64,000 nucleotides of DNA from Rahnella bonaserana (GCF_019049675.1 NZ_JAFMOW010000059.1:62001-126000); one strand, 5' to 3'. Counted from the first letter of the stretch, positions 34,238-43,828 are shown. Numbers and translations: made by a program. The notes: generated from the letters alone by a model not told the origin.

Positions 34238-36337
34238 TTAACCGAGCCTGATCTCGCGATCGGCTGAGGCAATCGTTGACGGACGGTGGGCGATAAATAT
34301 CCGCGTAATATCCAATTCGCTGATCGCCTGATTGATGCGCATTTCGTTGTCCAGATCCAGATGGCTGGTGGCTTCATCGAGAAACAAAATTGCCGGGCGA
34401 CGATACAGCGCGCGGGCAATCAGCACCCGCTGTTTCTGGCCGCCGGACAAGCTGCCGCCCAGTTCGCTGATCAGCGTTTCATAGCCCATCGGCATGCGTT
34501 CGATATCGTCGTGGATGTTACAGCGGCGGGCGCAGTCGATAATCCGCGCTTCGTCTTTCTGCTCGTCAAAGCTGGCAATGTTCTCGGCGATAGATCCGGC
34601 GAACAACGTATCATCCTGTAACACACAGGCGATGCAGCTGCGGTAATTGTTCAGCCCGGCGGTGGTGATAACCATGCCGTTAATCAGAATGCGGCCTTCA
34701 GTTGGCGTCAGCAGACCGGTCATGATTTTCATCAGCGTGGTTTTGCCCTGCCCTGAAGGTCCGGTGATCGCCACGCTTTCCCCCGCCGCCACCGACAGAT
34801 TCAGGCCATTGATCAGCGGCGCAGAAAGGCTGTCGTACTGAAACACCAGATCCCGCACGTCCAGCGACGCCGCCTCACCTGCCCGCAGCAGTTCACGCTC
34901 CGGCAGCGATTTTTCAGTGTCGGTCAGCGCGATATCGGCGATACGGTCGCGGTGCAGGGAAAGCATCCGCAGCTGCAACACCATGTTCAGCAGATTGGCC
35001 GCACGCTCGGAAAACTGGCCGCGATAGGTGTTGAACGCCACGAACATCCCAAGTGTCATATGGCCGTCGATGACCTGCGTCGCGCCAAGCCACAGCAGAG
35101 CGACCTGATCGAGCGTAGCGATCAGCGTGTTACCGCCGGTAAACATCATTTCAAATTTGGTTTTACGCACCGTCGCATTGGCGTTATCAATGTTCAGGTT
35201 GAGCCAGAAATTGGCGCGCGCTTTCGATAAACCGAGCGCTTTCAGCGTGCTGATGCCGTACAGCGTTTCCATAAAGTGGGAACCGGCACGCGCTCCTTTA
35301 ACGATTTGTTCTTCCGAAACCTGACGGTAGGCGTTGTAGGTCGTCAGACGGAAAACGACATAAATCGCTGTAAAACCGAGAATTACCCAAATCAGCCAGC
35401 CGCCGTACAACACCATCATCACGATCAACCCGACCGACATAATGCCATCGATAATACTGTTCACCACATTGGTGGTCAGCGTCGTACGCAGTGTGTCGAG
35501 CGAGGTAAAACGCGACTGGATATCACCCAGTTTGCGCTTCTCAAAGTAATCGAGCGGCAGCTTCATCAGATGGTCGAACAGCCGCGCTTTCCACTGCACG
35601 TCAATCAGCGTACTCATCACCAGCGACGTCCAGGCGCGCAGCATACTGACGCCGGTGCGGAAAATGATAAAGAACAGCAAGCCGAGACATATCAGCGTCA
35701 GCAAATCCGGGTCTTTCGCCGGGATCACGTGATCCATTACCAGCTGCATTCCGACCGGCAGCAGCAGGTTGACCGATTCGATCATCAGCGACAGGCAAAA
35801 GATTTTGGTCAGCGCAGGGATCAGCCCGCTGACATTGCCCATCATCTTGCGCAAATTGAGCCGCACGCGCGGTTTTTCGGAGGTAAAACCATTGTCCGGC
35901 CACAACTCCAGCGCCACGCCGGTGAAATGCTCCGACACTTCACGCATGCCCAGCGAACGACGCCCGAAAGCCGGATCGTGAATAATCACTTTGCCCTGTT
36001 TAACACCGACCAGCACCACAAAATGGTTGAGGTCCCAGTGCAAAATACAGGGTGTTTTCAGCGCATTAAGTTCATCGATATCCAGCTTCAGGGCGCGGGA
36101 TTTCATCTCATTCGCCGCGGCGATATCCATCAGCGTGCGCAGTGTCGCACCGCGCGAGGAAATGCCGTACTGCTGACGCAGACTCTGCAAATCGACGTGT
36201 TTACCGTGATAGCCAAAGACCATCGCCAGACTGGACAGCCCGCATTCAGCGGCTTCGGTTTGAATAATCTGCGGCACCCGGTGGCGCCAGCTAAAGTGCA
36301 GGCGGTCAGCCAGCTCCCGTACGTTATCGAGATTCAT
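34238..36337 (-). CDS. CvaB-like peptide exporter: C39 peptidase-ABC transporter
   Basis: The 699-residue protein has an N-terminal C39 peptidase domain (1-150). Catalytic Cys is in TEAAECGLSSLAMV near 30, His in HWDLNHFVVLVGV near 105 and Asp in IIHDPAFG near 121. Six membrane helices (about 160-440) and an ABC domain follow, with Walker A GPSGQGKTTLMKI, signature [15 protein letters not shown] and Walker B ILFLDEATSHLD. All catalytic residues are present, so it should both cleave a double-glycine leader and export the product, as CvaB does for colicin V. It overlaps the adaptor gene by 14 nt. The predicted substrate is the peptide encoded at 38034-38225. Confidence 0.93.
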   Translation of the reverse strand: MNLDNVRELADRLHFSWRHRVPQIIQTEAAECGLSSLAMVFGYHGKHVDLQSLRQQYGISSRGATLRTLMDIAAANEMKSRALKLDIDELNALKTPCILHWDLNHFVVLVGVKQGKVIIHDPAFGRRSLGMREVSEHFTGVALELWPDNGFTSEKPRVRLNLRKMMGNVSGLIPALTKIFCLSLMIESVNLLLPVGMQLVMDHVIPAKDPDLLTLICLGLLFFIIFRTGVSMLRAWTSLVMSTLIDVQWKARLFDHLMKLPLDYFEKRKLGDIQSRFTSLDTLRTTLTTNVVNSIIDGIMSVGLIVMMVLYGGWLIWVILGFTAIYVVFRLTTYNAYRQVSEEQIVKGARAGSHFMETLYGISTLKALGLSKARANFWLNLNIDNANATVRKTKFEMMFTGGNTLIATLDQVALLWLGATQVIDGHMTLGMFVAFNTYRGQFSERAANLLNMVLQLRMLSLHRDRIADIALTDTEKSLPERELLRAGEAASLDVRDLVFQYDSLSAPLINGLNLSVAAGESVAITGPSGQGKTTLMKIMTGLLTPTEGRILINGMVITTAGLNNYRSCIACVLQDDTLFAGSIAENIASFDEQKDEARIIDCARRCNIHDDIERMPMGYETLISELGGSLSGGQKQRVLIARALYRRPAILFLDEATSHLDLDNEMRINQAISELDITRIFIAHRPSTIASADREIRLG

Positions 36338-37610
36338 TAATTGGCCCCACCACGCTTTTCTTCATGCTGTAATACGGAGATAACATCCACTGATACAGCG
36401 GTCTTTTCTCCAGGAATAATGTTGATTCGGCTTTCATACCGCTGGATAAATTCAGCGTCTCGCCGTGCCAGTCCATCGCTTTTTTATCCAGTGACACAAT
36501 CACTTTGTAATACGGCCCGCTGACCGTGCCGTTGGCGGTGCGCGGTGCGCTGGCGTAGGAATTCAGCTCCTGTTCAGAAACCGGCGCGGAAGAAATTGAC
36601 TCCACCTTGCCGGGGAACTGGCCATATTTTTCAAACGGATAGGCTTCGTAACGGATATTGATGTGCTCACCGGCTTTCACGTAAGGCACGCTTTCATTGG
36701 GCAGCCAGGCGACAAGGAAGAATGGCGAATTACTGGCAGGCACCAGTTGCGCAAGGCTGTCACCGGCATTGACCATCTGTCCGGGCGTCACGCTCAGCGA
36801 GGAGATTTTGCCGGACGTCGGCGCGGTGATGAGCAAGGAACCCTTAGCATCGGCCTGCGCCAGCTGACGTTCGAGGTCATTACGCTGATAGCCGTACTGT
36901 GAAATCTGATTATCAAACTCGGCGGCTCGCGTCACCAGTTCACTGCGCAGATTGGTGATTTGCAGCGCTTCCTGAATCGCCTGAGTATTCAGACTCTGGA
37001 ACGACGTCTGCTGCTGATAAAACAGGTAACGCTGGTTGTTCAGCTGGTCAGTATTGATGAGACCTTTCTTTTGATATGCGCCGTAGTTTTGCATGCTCTT
37101 TTTCATGGCATCCAGCCCTTCCTGCGCCGAATCCACCATGCTCTGCGAAACCTGATGCGCTTTCTCATATTGCTCTAACTGCTGTTGCAGGTTTTGCAGC
37201 GTTTCCTGCTTGTTGTGCTCAAGCTGTGCAACGATCGAATCGATTTGCTCACGCTGTTTTTTGATGGCGGCAAGCGTGGTGGTGCTGACATTCCCCGCCT
37301 GCGTCACGCGGCTGACGTCAATTTCATACAGCGGCTGGCCTTTTTTAACCGGTTTGCCGGTATCGACATACAGTTTAGTGATCACGCCCTGCTCGGGGCT
37401 GAATAAATTGATGCTGTGTGGCTGGGTGATAATTTCACCGCTGACGTTGATACGCCGGGTGTAATTAGTGAAGATTAGGAATATCAGTAAGGAAATAAGA
37501 AAAATAGCGGTCAGCGACGTGACAATCCATATCGGCCAGCCGGCAAGTAATAATGCCTTACCCGTCCAGTGGTTTTGCTGATGTTCATTGACCTCTTTAC
37601 GAAAGAGCAT
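36324..37610 (-). CDS. CvaA-like membrane fusion protein (HlyD family)
   Basis: The 428-residue adaptor has one N-terminal membrane helix (about 25-48), a biotinyl-lipoyl-like half (about 60-90) and a long coiled-coil hairpin (about 95-250). A barrel domain follows, and a C-terminal motif STLFLEKRPLYQWMLSPYY resembles the end of CvaA. It links the inner-membrane exporter to an outer-membrane TolC, which is not encoded here. The ATG at 37610 (MLFRKEV) matches the start of CvaA-like proteins; the frame extends 60 nt upstream without support. Confidence 0.9.
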   Translation of the reverse strand: MLFRKEVNEHQQNHWTGKALLLAGWPIWIVTSLTAIFLISLLIFLIFTNYTRRINVSGEIITQPHSINLFSPEQGVITKLYVDTGKPVKKGQPLYEIDVSRVTQAGNVSTTTLAAIKKQREQIDSIVAQLEHNKQETLQNLQQQLEQYEKAHQVSQSMVDSAQEGLDAMKKSMQNYGAYQKKGLINTDQLNNQRYLFYQQQTSFQSLNTQAIQEALQITNLRSELVTRAAEFDNQISQYGYQRNDLERQLAQADAKGSLLITAPTSGKISSLSVTPGQMVNAGDSLAQLVPASNSPFFLVAWLPNESVPYVKAGEHINIRYEAYPFEKYGQFPGKVESISSAPVSEQELNSYASAPRTANGTVSGPYYKVIVSLDKKAMDWHGETLNLSSGMKAESTLFLEKRPLYQWMLSPYYSMKKSVVGPINESR

Positions 37611-38033
37611 ATTTTTTGTTCCGGTAAAACAGGCTGTAAAAACAGAATCTTTGAAAGATAGCAGCCTCAAAACCTCCTGCCACCGCGATTACTCTGAAAC
37701 ATGGGGACCAGTATTCCCGGTGAGCGATAGTTACGCCGTAATATTAAATAGCTTTATGTAGTAAAAATAATATCCCTGGAGCTGATCGATTATTTTTTAT
37801 ACCTGAAATAAATAAATCGATCTTCTTAACTATTAATTTAACTTAAAAAACAATTAGTTATATGTAAATCTCCACTTAGGAGATTATTCCTAGTCAAATT
37901 CCGCCGCCAGTGCTCTAGGCTTAATCCCTGTGAAGACATTGCGTAGAAATTATCTCCATAGCATTACTCAATGTTTTCATCGCCCCCGGTTTTTAAGGGG
38001 ACTTGCTTTAACAGATTAAAAGGAAGGCCTAAG
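37611..38033. promoter_or_regulatory. Divergent control region of the peptide-export island
   Basis: 423 very AT-rich bases between the exporter operon (minus) and the peptide gene (plus). A perfect inverted repeat AATCTCC-ACTTA-GGAGATT lies at 37867-37885. No good Fur box was seen, although microcin loci are often Fur-controlled. No additional leader-peptide or immunity frame was found on either strand. Confidence 0.55.
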
Positions 38034-38225
38034 ATGAAACAATTAACAGAACATGATATTGAAATGGTTAATGGTGCGGGTTGGTCGGAAGATGTGAATA
38101 AAGTTGCCGATCGCCTATCAAGCTTTGGTCAGGACGCGGTAAGTGACACCAGTAATGCGGTGAACAAGGCGTATTCACAAATTTCCGATGGTCTTGCTAA
38201 AGCACAGAACTATCTGACAACCTAG
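38034..38225 (+). CDS. Microcin-like precursor with GA-type double-glycine leader
   Basis: The 63-residue protein starts MKQLTEHDIEMVNGAG. This fits the leader of class II microcins (Leu4, acidic 8, Ile9, Val12, Gly-Ala 14-15; compare colicin V and microcin L leaders). Cleavage after GA would release a peptide of 48 residues beginning GWSED. The core has no Cys, no Gly-rich hydrophobic stretch and a net charge near -2. Its pattern (VNKVADRLSSFGQDAV, then NAVNKAYSQISDGLAKAQ) suggests an amphipathic helix. The ATG at 38034 has AGGAAGG 6 nt ahead; the upstream ATG at 37971 lacks one. It faces away from the cvaA/cvaB-like genes and has its own terminator. No immunity gene is visible, so antibacterial function is unproven. 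Confidence 0.85.
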   Translation: MKQLTEHDIEMVNGAGWSEDVNKVADRLSSFGQDAVSDTSNAVNKAYSQISDGLAKAQNYLTT

Positions 38226-38286
38226 TTTATAAACCGCTTTCGCTTTAAGGAAAGCAGCGTTATAAGCAACCCAGTCAGAGTAATAC

Positions 38287-38315
38287 AAGCCCCCGCTCAC
38301 GCGGGGGCTTTTTTT
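38287..38315 (+). terminator. Strong terminator after the microcin-like gene
   Basis: Perfect 10-bp stem AAGCCCCCGC / GCGGGGGCTT with a TCAC loop and seven T. It isolates the peptide gene as a single-gene transcript. Confidence 0.95.
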
Positions 38316-38352
38316 GTTTAGTTTTGTTTAGCCAGGTTTATAAACATAAACG

Positions 38353-39420
38353 TCAAACACCCGCTTTCGTTTTATCGCTCTTCACCATGCTGTTTTTCAG
38401 CTTGCCGATAAGTTCGCGGCGAAAATCACCCAGTTTTGGTTTATCGCCCTCAAGCCAGGGTAACGGACGGCAGAGTTCCATGGTTTTGATACCCAGACGG
38501 GCAGTCAGCAATCCGGCACCGATACCTTGTGCTGCGCGGGCAGAAAGACGTGCCGCCAGATCCTGTGACATCCAGTCCATCCCCACTTCGCGTACCAGTT
38601 CAGACGCCCCGGCAAACGCCATATTCAGCAGCACCAGACGGAACAAACGGATACGGCTGTAGTAACCGAGTTCGATGCCATACAGCACCGCGATACGGTT
38701 GACCAGACGCAGGTTGCGCCAGGCGATAAAGGCCATATCCACCAGCGCCAGCGGGCTGACGGCGATCATCAGCGCCGATTCCGCCGCCGAATGACTGATT
38801 TCACGGCGTGCCTGCGCGTCGAGGACCGGCTGAACTAATCGCGCGTAAAGCTCGACCACTTCACGGTCATTCTGCGTTTCGTGCAGTGACGCCTTCCAGC
38901 GCTGTAATGCCGGATGGCTGTTATCCAGACCAGCCTGCGCCGCCAGTTTTTCGCAAAATGCGCGCCCCTGCCCTAAGCCATGACTGTGCATTAATTCCCG
39001 CGCCTCATCACGCTCATCGGCGCGCTGACGCAGGCGGTACAAGCGCCGCCATTCGGTCGCAATGGAACCGACACCGGCGAGGATAATCAACCCGCCCGCC
39101 GTGCATGCGCCGAGTGCCACCCAGTCCTGCTGGATCCACGCCTCGTGAACCCATTGGACGCCCTGCGCGACTACGCTGATACCCAGCACCGCCACGCCGA
39201 GGCGGACAATTTTGCCCCACAAACTGCGGCGCGGTTTCAGCGCACGGTTAAGCACCGCTTCGGCTTCACCTTCTTCCTGCTGTTCGTCGGTTTCGACGGT
39301 GACCGGAATAAAGCGTTCTGAAATCTGTTCGTCAAACGCCAGCGCCGGTTTAATCACCGGTTCAGCCGGGGCTTTTAATTCCGTTTCAAAATCGATACGC
39401 GGTTTGATGGGTTCGCTCAT
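38353..39420 (-). CDS. ycjF: YcjF membrane protein (DUF697/TIGR01620)
   Basis: The 355-residue protein has a charged N-terminal region, two adjacent membrane helices (about 90-140) and a C-terminal DUF697 domain with [21 protein letters not shown] near 300. It matches E. coli YcjF in length. It is translated right after ycjX (4-nt overlap). The ycjX-ycjF pair is induced with the phage-shock regulon in E. coli; the biochemical role is unknown. Confidence 0.93.
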   Translation of the reverse strand: MSEPIKPRIDFETELKAPAEPVIKPALAFDEQISERFIPVTVETDEQQEEGEAEAVLNRALKPRRSLWGKIVRLGVAVLGISVVAQGVQWVHEAWIQQDWVALGACTAGGLIILAGVGSIATEWRRLYRLRQRADERDEARELMHSHGLGQGRAFCEKLAAQAGLDNSHPALQRWKASLHETQNDREVVELYARLVQPVLDAQARREISHSAAESALMIAVSPLALVDMAFIAWRNLRLVNRIAVLYGIELGYYSRIRLFRLVLLNMAFAGASELVREVGMDWMSQDLAARLSARAAQGIGAGLLTARLGIKTMELCRPLPWLEGDKPKLGDFRRELIGKLKNSMVKSDKTKAGV

Positions 39421-40814
39421 CGCATTTTATCTCCCAGTAAAAACTCCATCACCGCATCCAGACGGATGTGCGGCAACGGCGTATCCACGCTCATTTCACG
39501 CGGACGAAACTCGTCAAAGTGGAACCCCTGTTTTTGCCAGAATGCATGCCCCGGCAAACGCGCCGGTACTTCGCCGGGGAACACTGTCAGCGGCGCGCCA
39601 TCCTGTAACCGGTGACCTTTCAGCGCGGGCAAACTTTGCCCCTGATATTCGACCATGCCGGTTTCTGTCGCCTGAACCGACGCCAGACCAGCGCAGTCCA
39701 TGCTGATGCCTTCGAAAGCGGCGTTCTGCCAGGCTTCCTGCACCAGTTGCTGCAACAGCGACACCAGGCTGGCGTGCTGATCGCCGGTAATGTGATCGGC
39801 TTTAGTGGCGGCGAACATCAGTTTGTCGATGCACGGATTAAACAGACGGCGGAACAGCGTGCGTTTACCGTAATGGAAACTTTGCATCAGCTGCGTCAGC
39901 GCGAGGCGCATATCGTTGAACGCCTGCGGTCCGCTGTTGAGCGGCTGCAGACAATCGACCAGCACAATCTGGCGGTCAAATTTCACAAAGTGATCTTTGT
40001 AAAAACCTTTCACGATGTGCTGGCAGTAATAGTCGAAACGCGCACGCAGCATACCCAGATTGCTGTTTTTATCCGCCTGTGCAAGTTGCGCATCGGAATA
40101 GCGGTTCAGCTCCGGCCACGGGAAAAATTGCAGCGCAGGCGCACCAGCCATATCTCCCGGAAGAACAAAACGCCCCGGCTGGATAAAGTGCAAACCTTCG
40201 GTTTTGCAGCGCACCAGATAATCGGTGTAGGCCTGTGAAATTGTGCCCAGCAGATTTTCATCGGCCGGGGCCAGCGGATCACATTGTTCGCACAGCGTCA
40301 GCCACGGCTTCGCCCATTCTGCGCGATCGCCCTGCAACAGCCCCGCCATCTGGCGTGACCAGTCGAGATAATTTTGCTCCAGCATCGGCAAATCCAGCAG
40401 CCATTCGCCGGGATAATCTACGATCTCCAGATATAACGTGGAGGTATCTTTGAAGTGACGCAGCAGGGAATCGTTGGAGCGGTAACGCAATGCCAGACGG
40501 ATTTCGCTGACACCACGGGTTGGCGTTGGCCATGCGGGCGGCGTGCCGTAGAGTGCCGCCAGACCTTCGTCATAGGAAAAGCGCGACACGCCCAGATCAC
40601 GCTGGGGAACGCGTTTTACGCCAAGCAGACGCTCCTCGCGGGCAGCCGAAAACAGCGGTAAACGTGCGCCGCTGTGCATATGTAAAAGCTGGTTAACGAA
40701 GGCGGTGATGAAAGCGGTTTTTCCGCTGCGGCTTAAACCGGTGACGGCCAGCCTCAGATGCCTGTCCATGCCGCGATTGATCAGTGAATTAAAGTCGTTT
40801 TGTAGTCTTTTCAT
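39417..40814 (-). CDS. ycjX: YcjX P-loop GTPase-like stress protein
   Basis: Using the ATG at 40814 the protein has 465 residues, equal to E. coli YcjX. The P-loop is [20 protein letters not shown] near 24. [13 protein letters not shown] near 140, [19 protein letters not shown] near 220 and AATKADH near 330 are conserved. It belongs to the DUF463 GTPase-like family. The start lies inside pspD (26-nt overlap), which ties it to the psp operon. It probably acts with YcjF in the cell-envelope stress response. Confidence 0.93.
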   Translation of the reverse strand: MKRLQNDFNSLINRGMDRHLRLAVTGLSRSGKTAFITAFVNQLLHMHSGARLPLFSAAREERLLGVKRVPQRDLGVSRFSYDEGLAALYGTPPAWPTPTRGVSEIRLALRYRSNDSLLRHFKDTSTLYLEIVDYPGEWLLDLPMLEQNYLDWSRQMAGLLQGDRAEWAKPWLTLCEQCDPLAPADENLLGTISQAYTDYLVRCKTEGLHFIQPGRFVLPGDMAGAPALQFFPWPELNRYSDAQLAQADKNSNLGMLRARFDYYCQHIVKGFYKDHFVKFDRQIVLVDCLQPLNSGPQAFNDMRLALTQLMQSFHYGKRTLFRRLFNPCIDKLMFAATKADHITGDQHASLVSLLQQLVQEAWQNAAFEGISMDCAGLASVQATETGMVEYQGQSLPALKGHRLQDGAPLTVFPGEVPARLPGHAFWQKQGFHFDEFRPREMSVDTPLPHIRLDAVMEFLLGDKMR

Positions 40815-41040
40815 TGCTCTCCCTGGCGTAGCGCCCAAACAGCGCGGTAAGAATACGTTTGAATAACGGTTCTAATAATAGTGCTAAAACATACCGCAAT
40901 GGGCCTTTTCCCACCACGCCCAGCACACGCGCTGCCAGTCCGGCAGGGCCAAAGGTCAGCGCCAGTGTAATGATCACGCTGAAAACTTTCGAAAACAGGC
41001 TGCGCTTACCCGGCAGCGAGGAATTCAGGTAACGGGTCAT
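40789..41040 (-). CDS. pspD: Phage shock protein D
   Basis: The 83-residue protein has the PspD layout: a short basic start, a hydrophobic segment (FSVIITLALTFGPAGLAARVLG at about 20-40) and an amphipathic tail with PLRYVLALLLEPLFKRIL. It is peripheral to the psp response. It lies 84 nt downstream of pspC and overlaps ycjX. No pspE follows. Confidence 0.88.
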   Translation of the reverse strand: MTRYLNSSLPGKRSLFSKVFSVIITLALTFGPAGLAARVLGVVGKGPLRYVLALLLEPLFKRILTALFGRYARESNEKTTKRL

Positions 41041-41124
41041 AAAGATTCCTTAAGCGGGAGGTGAGAAGGAAAATAGCAGCCGGAGCCAGGTCCGGCAGCC
41101 AGAGGCAAAGCGGCAGATAAAGAA

Positions 41125-41484
41125 TTAAAGCTGGCGGAACCGGCTACGTACGCCGAAGGTTTCCGAAGTGACATAGCGTTCGACCTGACGTAAACGCTGC
41201 TCGCTGGCTTTCAGTTCACGGTCGGCTTCTTCCAATAAATTACGCGGCGATGGCGCATTTTCATCTTCATATTCGCTGGCCGGAACAGGGTCAAGTACGT
41301 AGCTGAGAATAATGTAGGCCACGACAGTGAACATGAACAAACCAAAGAAAATCGACAGCACCGCCATGATGCGCAGCAGTTTTACCGGTACGCCCAGATA
41401 GTGCGCGAGCCCGGCCAGAACGCCTTTAATTACGCCCTCTTCCGGCACGCGGTAGAGTTTTTTCTCAGACAGACGGGTCGCCAT
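41125..41484 (-). CDS. pspC: Phage shock protein C
   Basis: The 119-residue inner-membrane protein has a PspC domain: KKLYRVPEEGVIKGVLAGLA, then one or two hydrophobic segments (about 40-65). A C-terminal leucine-zipper-like region (LEEADRELKASEQRLRQVE) follows. With PspB it senses secretin or membrane damage and withdraws PspA from PspF. It shares one base with pspB (TAATG). Confidence 0.95.
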   Translation of the reverse strand: MATRLSEKKLYRVPEEGVIKGVLAGLAHYLGVPVKLLRIMAVLSIFFGLFMFTVVAYIILSYVLDPVPASEYEDENAPSPRNLLEEADRELKASEQRLRQVERYVTSETFGVRSRFRQL

Positions 41485-41711
41485 TATGATTGCCTCCAGC
41501 CCGGATGTTCGGCGTCGAGAATTTCTTCCAGCGCCTGAATACGTTCGCGCATACGTTGCGCTTCATGGGTCAGACTGGTGAGATTTTGCATCTCATGCTG
41601 ACTAAGCTGACTGCCATTTTGCTGGCGATTGCTGTAGTGAAGCCACAACCAGACGGGCGCCACGAATAAAACGAAAATAGTCAGCGGAATAGCTAAAAAC
41701 AGGAAGCTCAT
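41484..41711 (-). CDS. pspB: Phage shock protein B
   Basis: The 75-residue protein has one N-terminal membrane helix (about 4-25, LAIPLTIFVLFVAPVWLWLH) and a cytoplasmic coiled-coil tail (QRMRERIQALEEILDAEHPGW). It works with PspC as the membrane sensor pair. Confidence 0.95.
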   Translation of the reverse strand: MSFLFLAIPLTIFVLFVAPVWLWLHYSNRQQNGSQLSQHEMQNLTSLTHEAQRMRERIQALEEILDAEHPGWRQS

Positions 41712-41800
41712 TGTCTCTCCTTATGAGTCTTTTTTGTTACCGGTTACGGCGTTTATCCTGCGATAACCTGCCTGCGAACAGGCAGGTTTGATGGCAAACA

Positions 41801-42472
41801 TTACGCGTCCTGGTTGCCGTTCATTTTAGCTTTCAGGGCAGCAATTTGTGCGCTGATTTCATCGTCGGCTTTGAGTTCGGCGAACTGCTGGTCCAGCGAT
41901 TTCTTTTTGCCGATGCTCACACTTTCAGCTTCCGCTTCCATATGATCAATACGACGTTCGAACTGCTCAAAACGCGCCATCGCTTCATCAATTTTACCGC
42001 TGTCGAGCTGACGGCGAACGTCACGGGAAGACGCCGCAGCCTGATGACGTAAGGTCAGCGCCTGCTGACGCGCACGGGTTTCGGTCAGTTTGCTTTCCAG
42101 CTCGCCAATCTCTGACTTCATGCGATCCAGCGTTTCTTCTACGACAGTCACTTCGTTTTTCAGCGTGGTGACCAGCTCGGACAGTTTTTGCTTTTCGATC
42201 AACGCCGCACGGGCCAGATCATCTTTATCTTTACGCAGCGCCAGTTCGGCTTTGTCCTGCCATTCGTTCTGCTGGGCTTCACCCTGATCGATACGGCGGA
42301 TCAGTTGTTTCTTTTCTGCCAGCGCACGGGCGGAGGTCGAACGCAGTTCCACCAGCGTGTCTTCCATTTCCTGAATCATCAGACGAACCAGTTTTTGCGG
42401 ATCTTCAGCTTTATCCAGCAAGGTGTTGATGTTGGCGTTAATGATGTCAGCGAAGCGAGAAAAAATACCCAT
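41801..42472 (-). CDS. pspA: Phage shock protein A (membrane-stabilising ESCRT-III-like protein)
   Basis: The 223-residue protein is almost wholly coiled coil, with an amphipathic N-terminal helix ([19 protein letters not shown]) followed by [19 protein letters not shown]. The length equals the usual PspA (222). It inhibits the activator PspF at rest and coats damaged inner membrane under stress. It is first in the pspABCD-ycjXF run, behind a sigma-54 promoter. Confidence 0.97.
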   Translation of the reverse strand: MGIFSRFADIINANINTLLDKAEDPQKLVRLMIQEMEDTLVELRSTSARALAEKKQLIRRIDQGEAQQNEWQDKAELALRKDKDDLARAALIEKQKLSELVTTLKNEVTVVEETLDRMKSEIGELESKLTETRARQQALTLRHQAAASSRDVRRQLDSGKIDEAMARFEQFERRIDHMEAEAESVSIGKKKSLDQQFAELKADDEISAQIAALKAKMNGNQDA

Positions 42473-42563
42473 AATCGAAATTCCTCTTTGTTTCTGTTTG
42501 GTTTCCGGCCAAATGATTACCGGTCAAATCCGCAGGAAAATTTTCAACTGCGGCAATAAACCT

Positions 42564-42582
42564 ATATCAGGATCCGTGCCAA
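42564..42582 (-). promoter_or_regulatory. Sigma-54 promoter of pspA
   Basis: The minus strand reads TTGGCACGGATCCTGATAT. The -24 element TTGGCACG is perfect. The -12 dinucleotide, ten bases after GG, is GA; E. coli psp has GT there and the consensus is GC. PspF upstream sites should lie toward 42600-42690. Confidence 0.8.
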
Positions 42583-42705
42583 CTTTTTAAAATCATTATC
42601 TCCATGAATAAATTGAATTTTTTATTTTCGTCTCTGCTATGCTTATTTTTAGAGATGATTATTTTCACTAAGAGTTAGTGTGTTTCACCACACAAGGAAT
42701 GCCAA

Positions 42706-43713
42706 ATGACGGATAACACAGACAATTTGCTGGGCGAAGCTAACGCCTTTATTGAAGTGCTGGAACAGGTCTCGCAACTGGCTAAGCTGAACAAGCCGGT
42801 TCTGGTCACCGGCGAACGCGGCAGTGGTAAAGAACTGATCGCGCATCGTCTGCATTATCTGTCGCCCCGCTGGCAGGGGCCGTTTATTTCACTCAACTGC
42901 GCGGCGCTGAATGAAAACCTGCTCGATTCCGAGCTGTTCGGCCACGAAGCGGGCGCGTTTACCGGCGCGCAGAAACGCCATCTCGGGCGGTTTGAACGCG
43001 CTGACGGCGGCACATTGTTTCTTGATGAACTGGCGACCGCACCGATGCTGGTGCAGGAAAAACTGCTGCGCGTGATTGAATATGGCCATCTGGAGCGCGT
43101 CGGCGGGAGCCAGCCGTTGCAGGTGGATGTGCGGCTGGTGTGCGCAACTAACGATGATTTACCGCAACTGGCGGCAGACGGAAAATTCCGCGCCGACCTG
43201 CTGGACCGGCTGGCATTTGATGTCGTGCAGTTGCCGCCGCTGCGTGAACGCCAGCAGGACATCATGTTGCTGGCCGAGCACTTTGCCATTCAGATGTGCC
43301 GGGAACTTTCGCTGCCTTTATTTCCCGGTTTTACCGATTATGCGCGTGAGACGCTGATGGCCTACCGCTGGCCGGGCAATATCCGCGAGCTCAAAAACGT
43401 GGTGGAACGCTCGATGTACCGTCATGGAACCAGCGATTTTCCGCTCGATAACATCATTCTGAATCCGTTTGCCCGGCGCACTTCTGTTACCGGGCCCGCA
43501 GATATCAGTCAGCACGATAATTTGCCGACACTGCCGTTAGACCTTAAACAATGGGTGACGGAGCAGGAAAAAAATCTGATTGAACAGGCTTTACGGCAGG
43601 CGAGATTTAATCAGCGCAAGGCGGCCGAATTACTGAACGTGACGTATCATCAGTTGCGCGGAATGTTGAAGAAGCATGGGATACAGGTGAATGCGCAGGA
43701 AATCGCTGAATAA
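42706..43713 (+). CDS. pspF: PspF, sigma-54 enhancer-binding activator of psp
   Basis: The 335-residue protein lacks a receiver domain and starts directly with the AAA+ domain, as PspF does. Walker A is GERGSGKELIAHRL near 38, the sigma-54 loop is EAGAFTGAQKRH near 83, Walker B is GGTLFLDELATAP near 103, and the Arg fingers follow near 160. A Fis-type HTH closes the protein (QRKAAELLNVTYHQLRGMLKKHG). It is divergent from pspA, the conserved arrangement. Confidence 0.97.
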   Translation: MTDNTDNLLGEANAFIEVLEQVSQLAKLNKPVLVTGERGSGKELIAHRLHYLSPRWQGPFISLNCAALNENLLDSELFGHEAGAFTGAQKRHLGRFERADGGTLFLDELATAPMLVQEKLLRVIEYGHLERVGGSQPLQVDVRLVCATNDDLPQLAADGKFRADLLDRLAFDVVQLPPLRERQQDIMLLAEHFAIQMCRELSLPLFPGFTDYARETLMAYRWPGNIRELKNVVERSMYRHGTSDFPLDNIILNPFARRTSVTGPADISQHDNLPTLPLDLKQWVTEQEKNLIEQALRQARFNQRKAAELLNVTYHQLRGMLKKHGIQVNAQEIAE

Positions 43714-43718
43714 CAGAC

Positions 43719-43820
43719 AAAAAAAAGCCAGCACCCGAGCTGGCTAAGTAATACTGGAAGCAATGTGAGCAATGTCGTACCTCGCGATTAACGCCCTGGC
43801 GGGTCGCCTCTCGTTCGGTG
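43719..43820 (-). ncRNA. ryhB: RyhB, iron-responsive small RNA
   Basis: The minus strand contains the RyhB core (CGACATTGCTCACATTGCTT, then CCAGTATTACTTAGCCAGC) and the terminator stem AGCCAGC / GCTGGCT with eight T, almost as in E. coli RyhB. A TATCAT -10 lies at 43827-43832. The 5' end is estimated. RyhB base-pairs with Hfq to silence mRNAs of iron-using proteins when iron is scarce. It lies 3' to 3' against pspF; in E. coli it sits between yhhX and yhhY. Confidence 0.93.
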
Positions 43821-43828
43821 AAAAGAAT

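Noticed and set aside
35276..36340. 354-codon plus-strand frame antisense to the exporter gene
   Set aside because: It lies wholly opposite the CvaB-like gene, is rich in Gln/His/Arg as expected for a shadow of a GC-biased gene, and has no family features or SD.
37971..38033. Longer start of the microcin-like precursor (ATG at 37971)
   Set aside because: No SD is present there, while AGGAAGG precedes the ATG at 38034, and only the short form begins with a standard double-glycine leader.
37611..38033. Fur box controlling the microcin-like gene
   Set aside because: AT-rich stretches give only partial matches to the 19-base consensus, much weaker than the box at ryhB.
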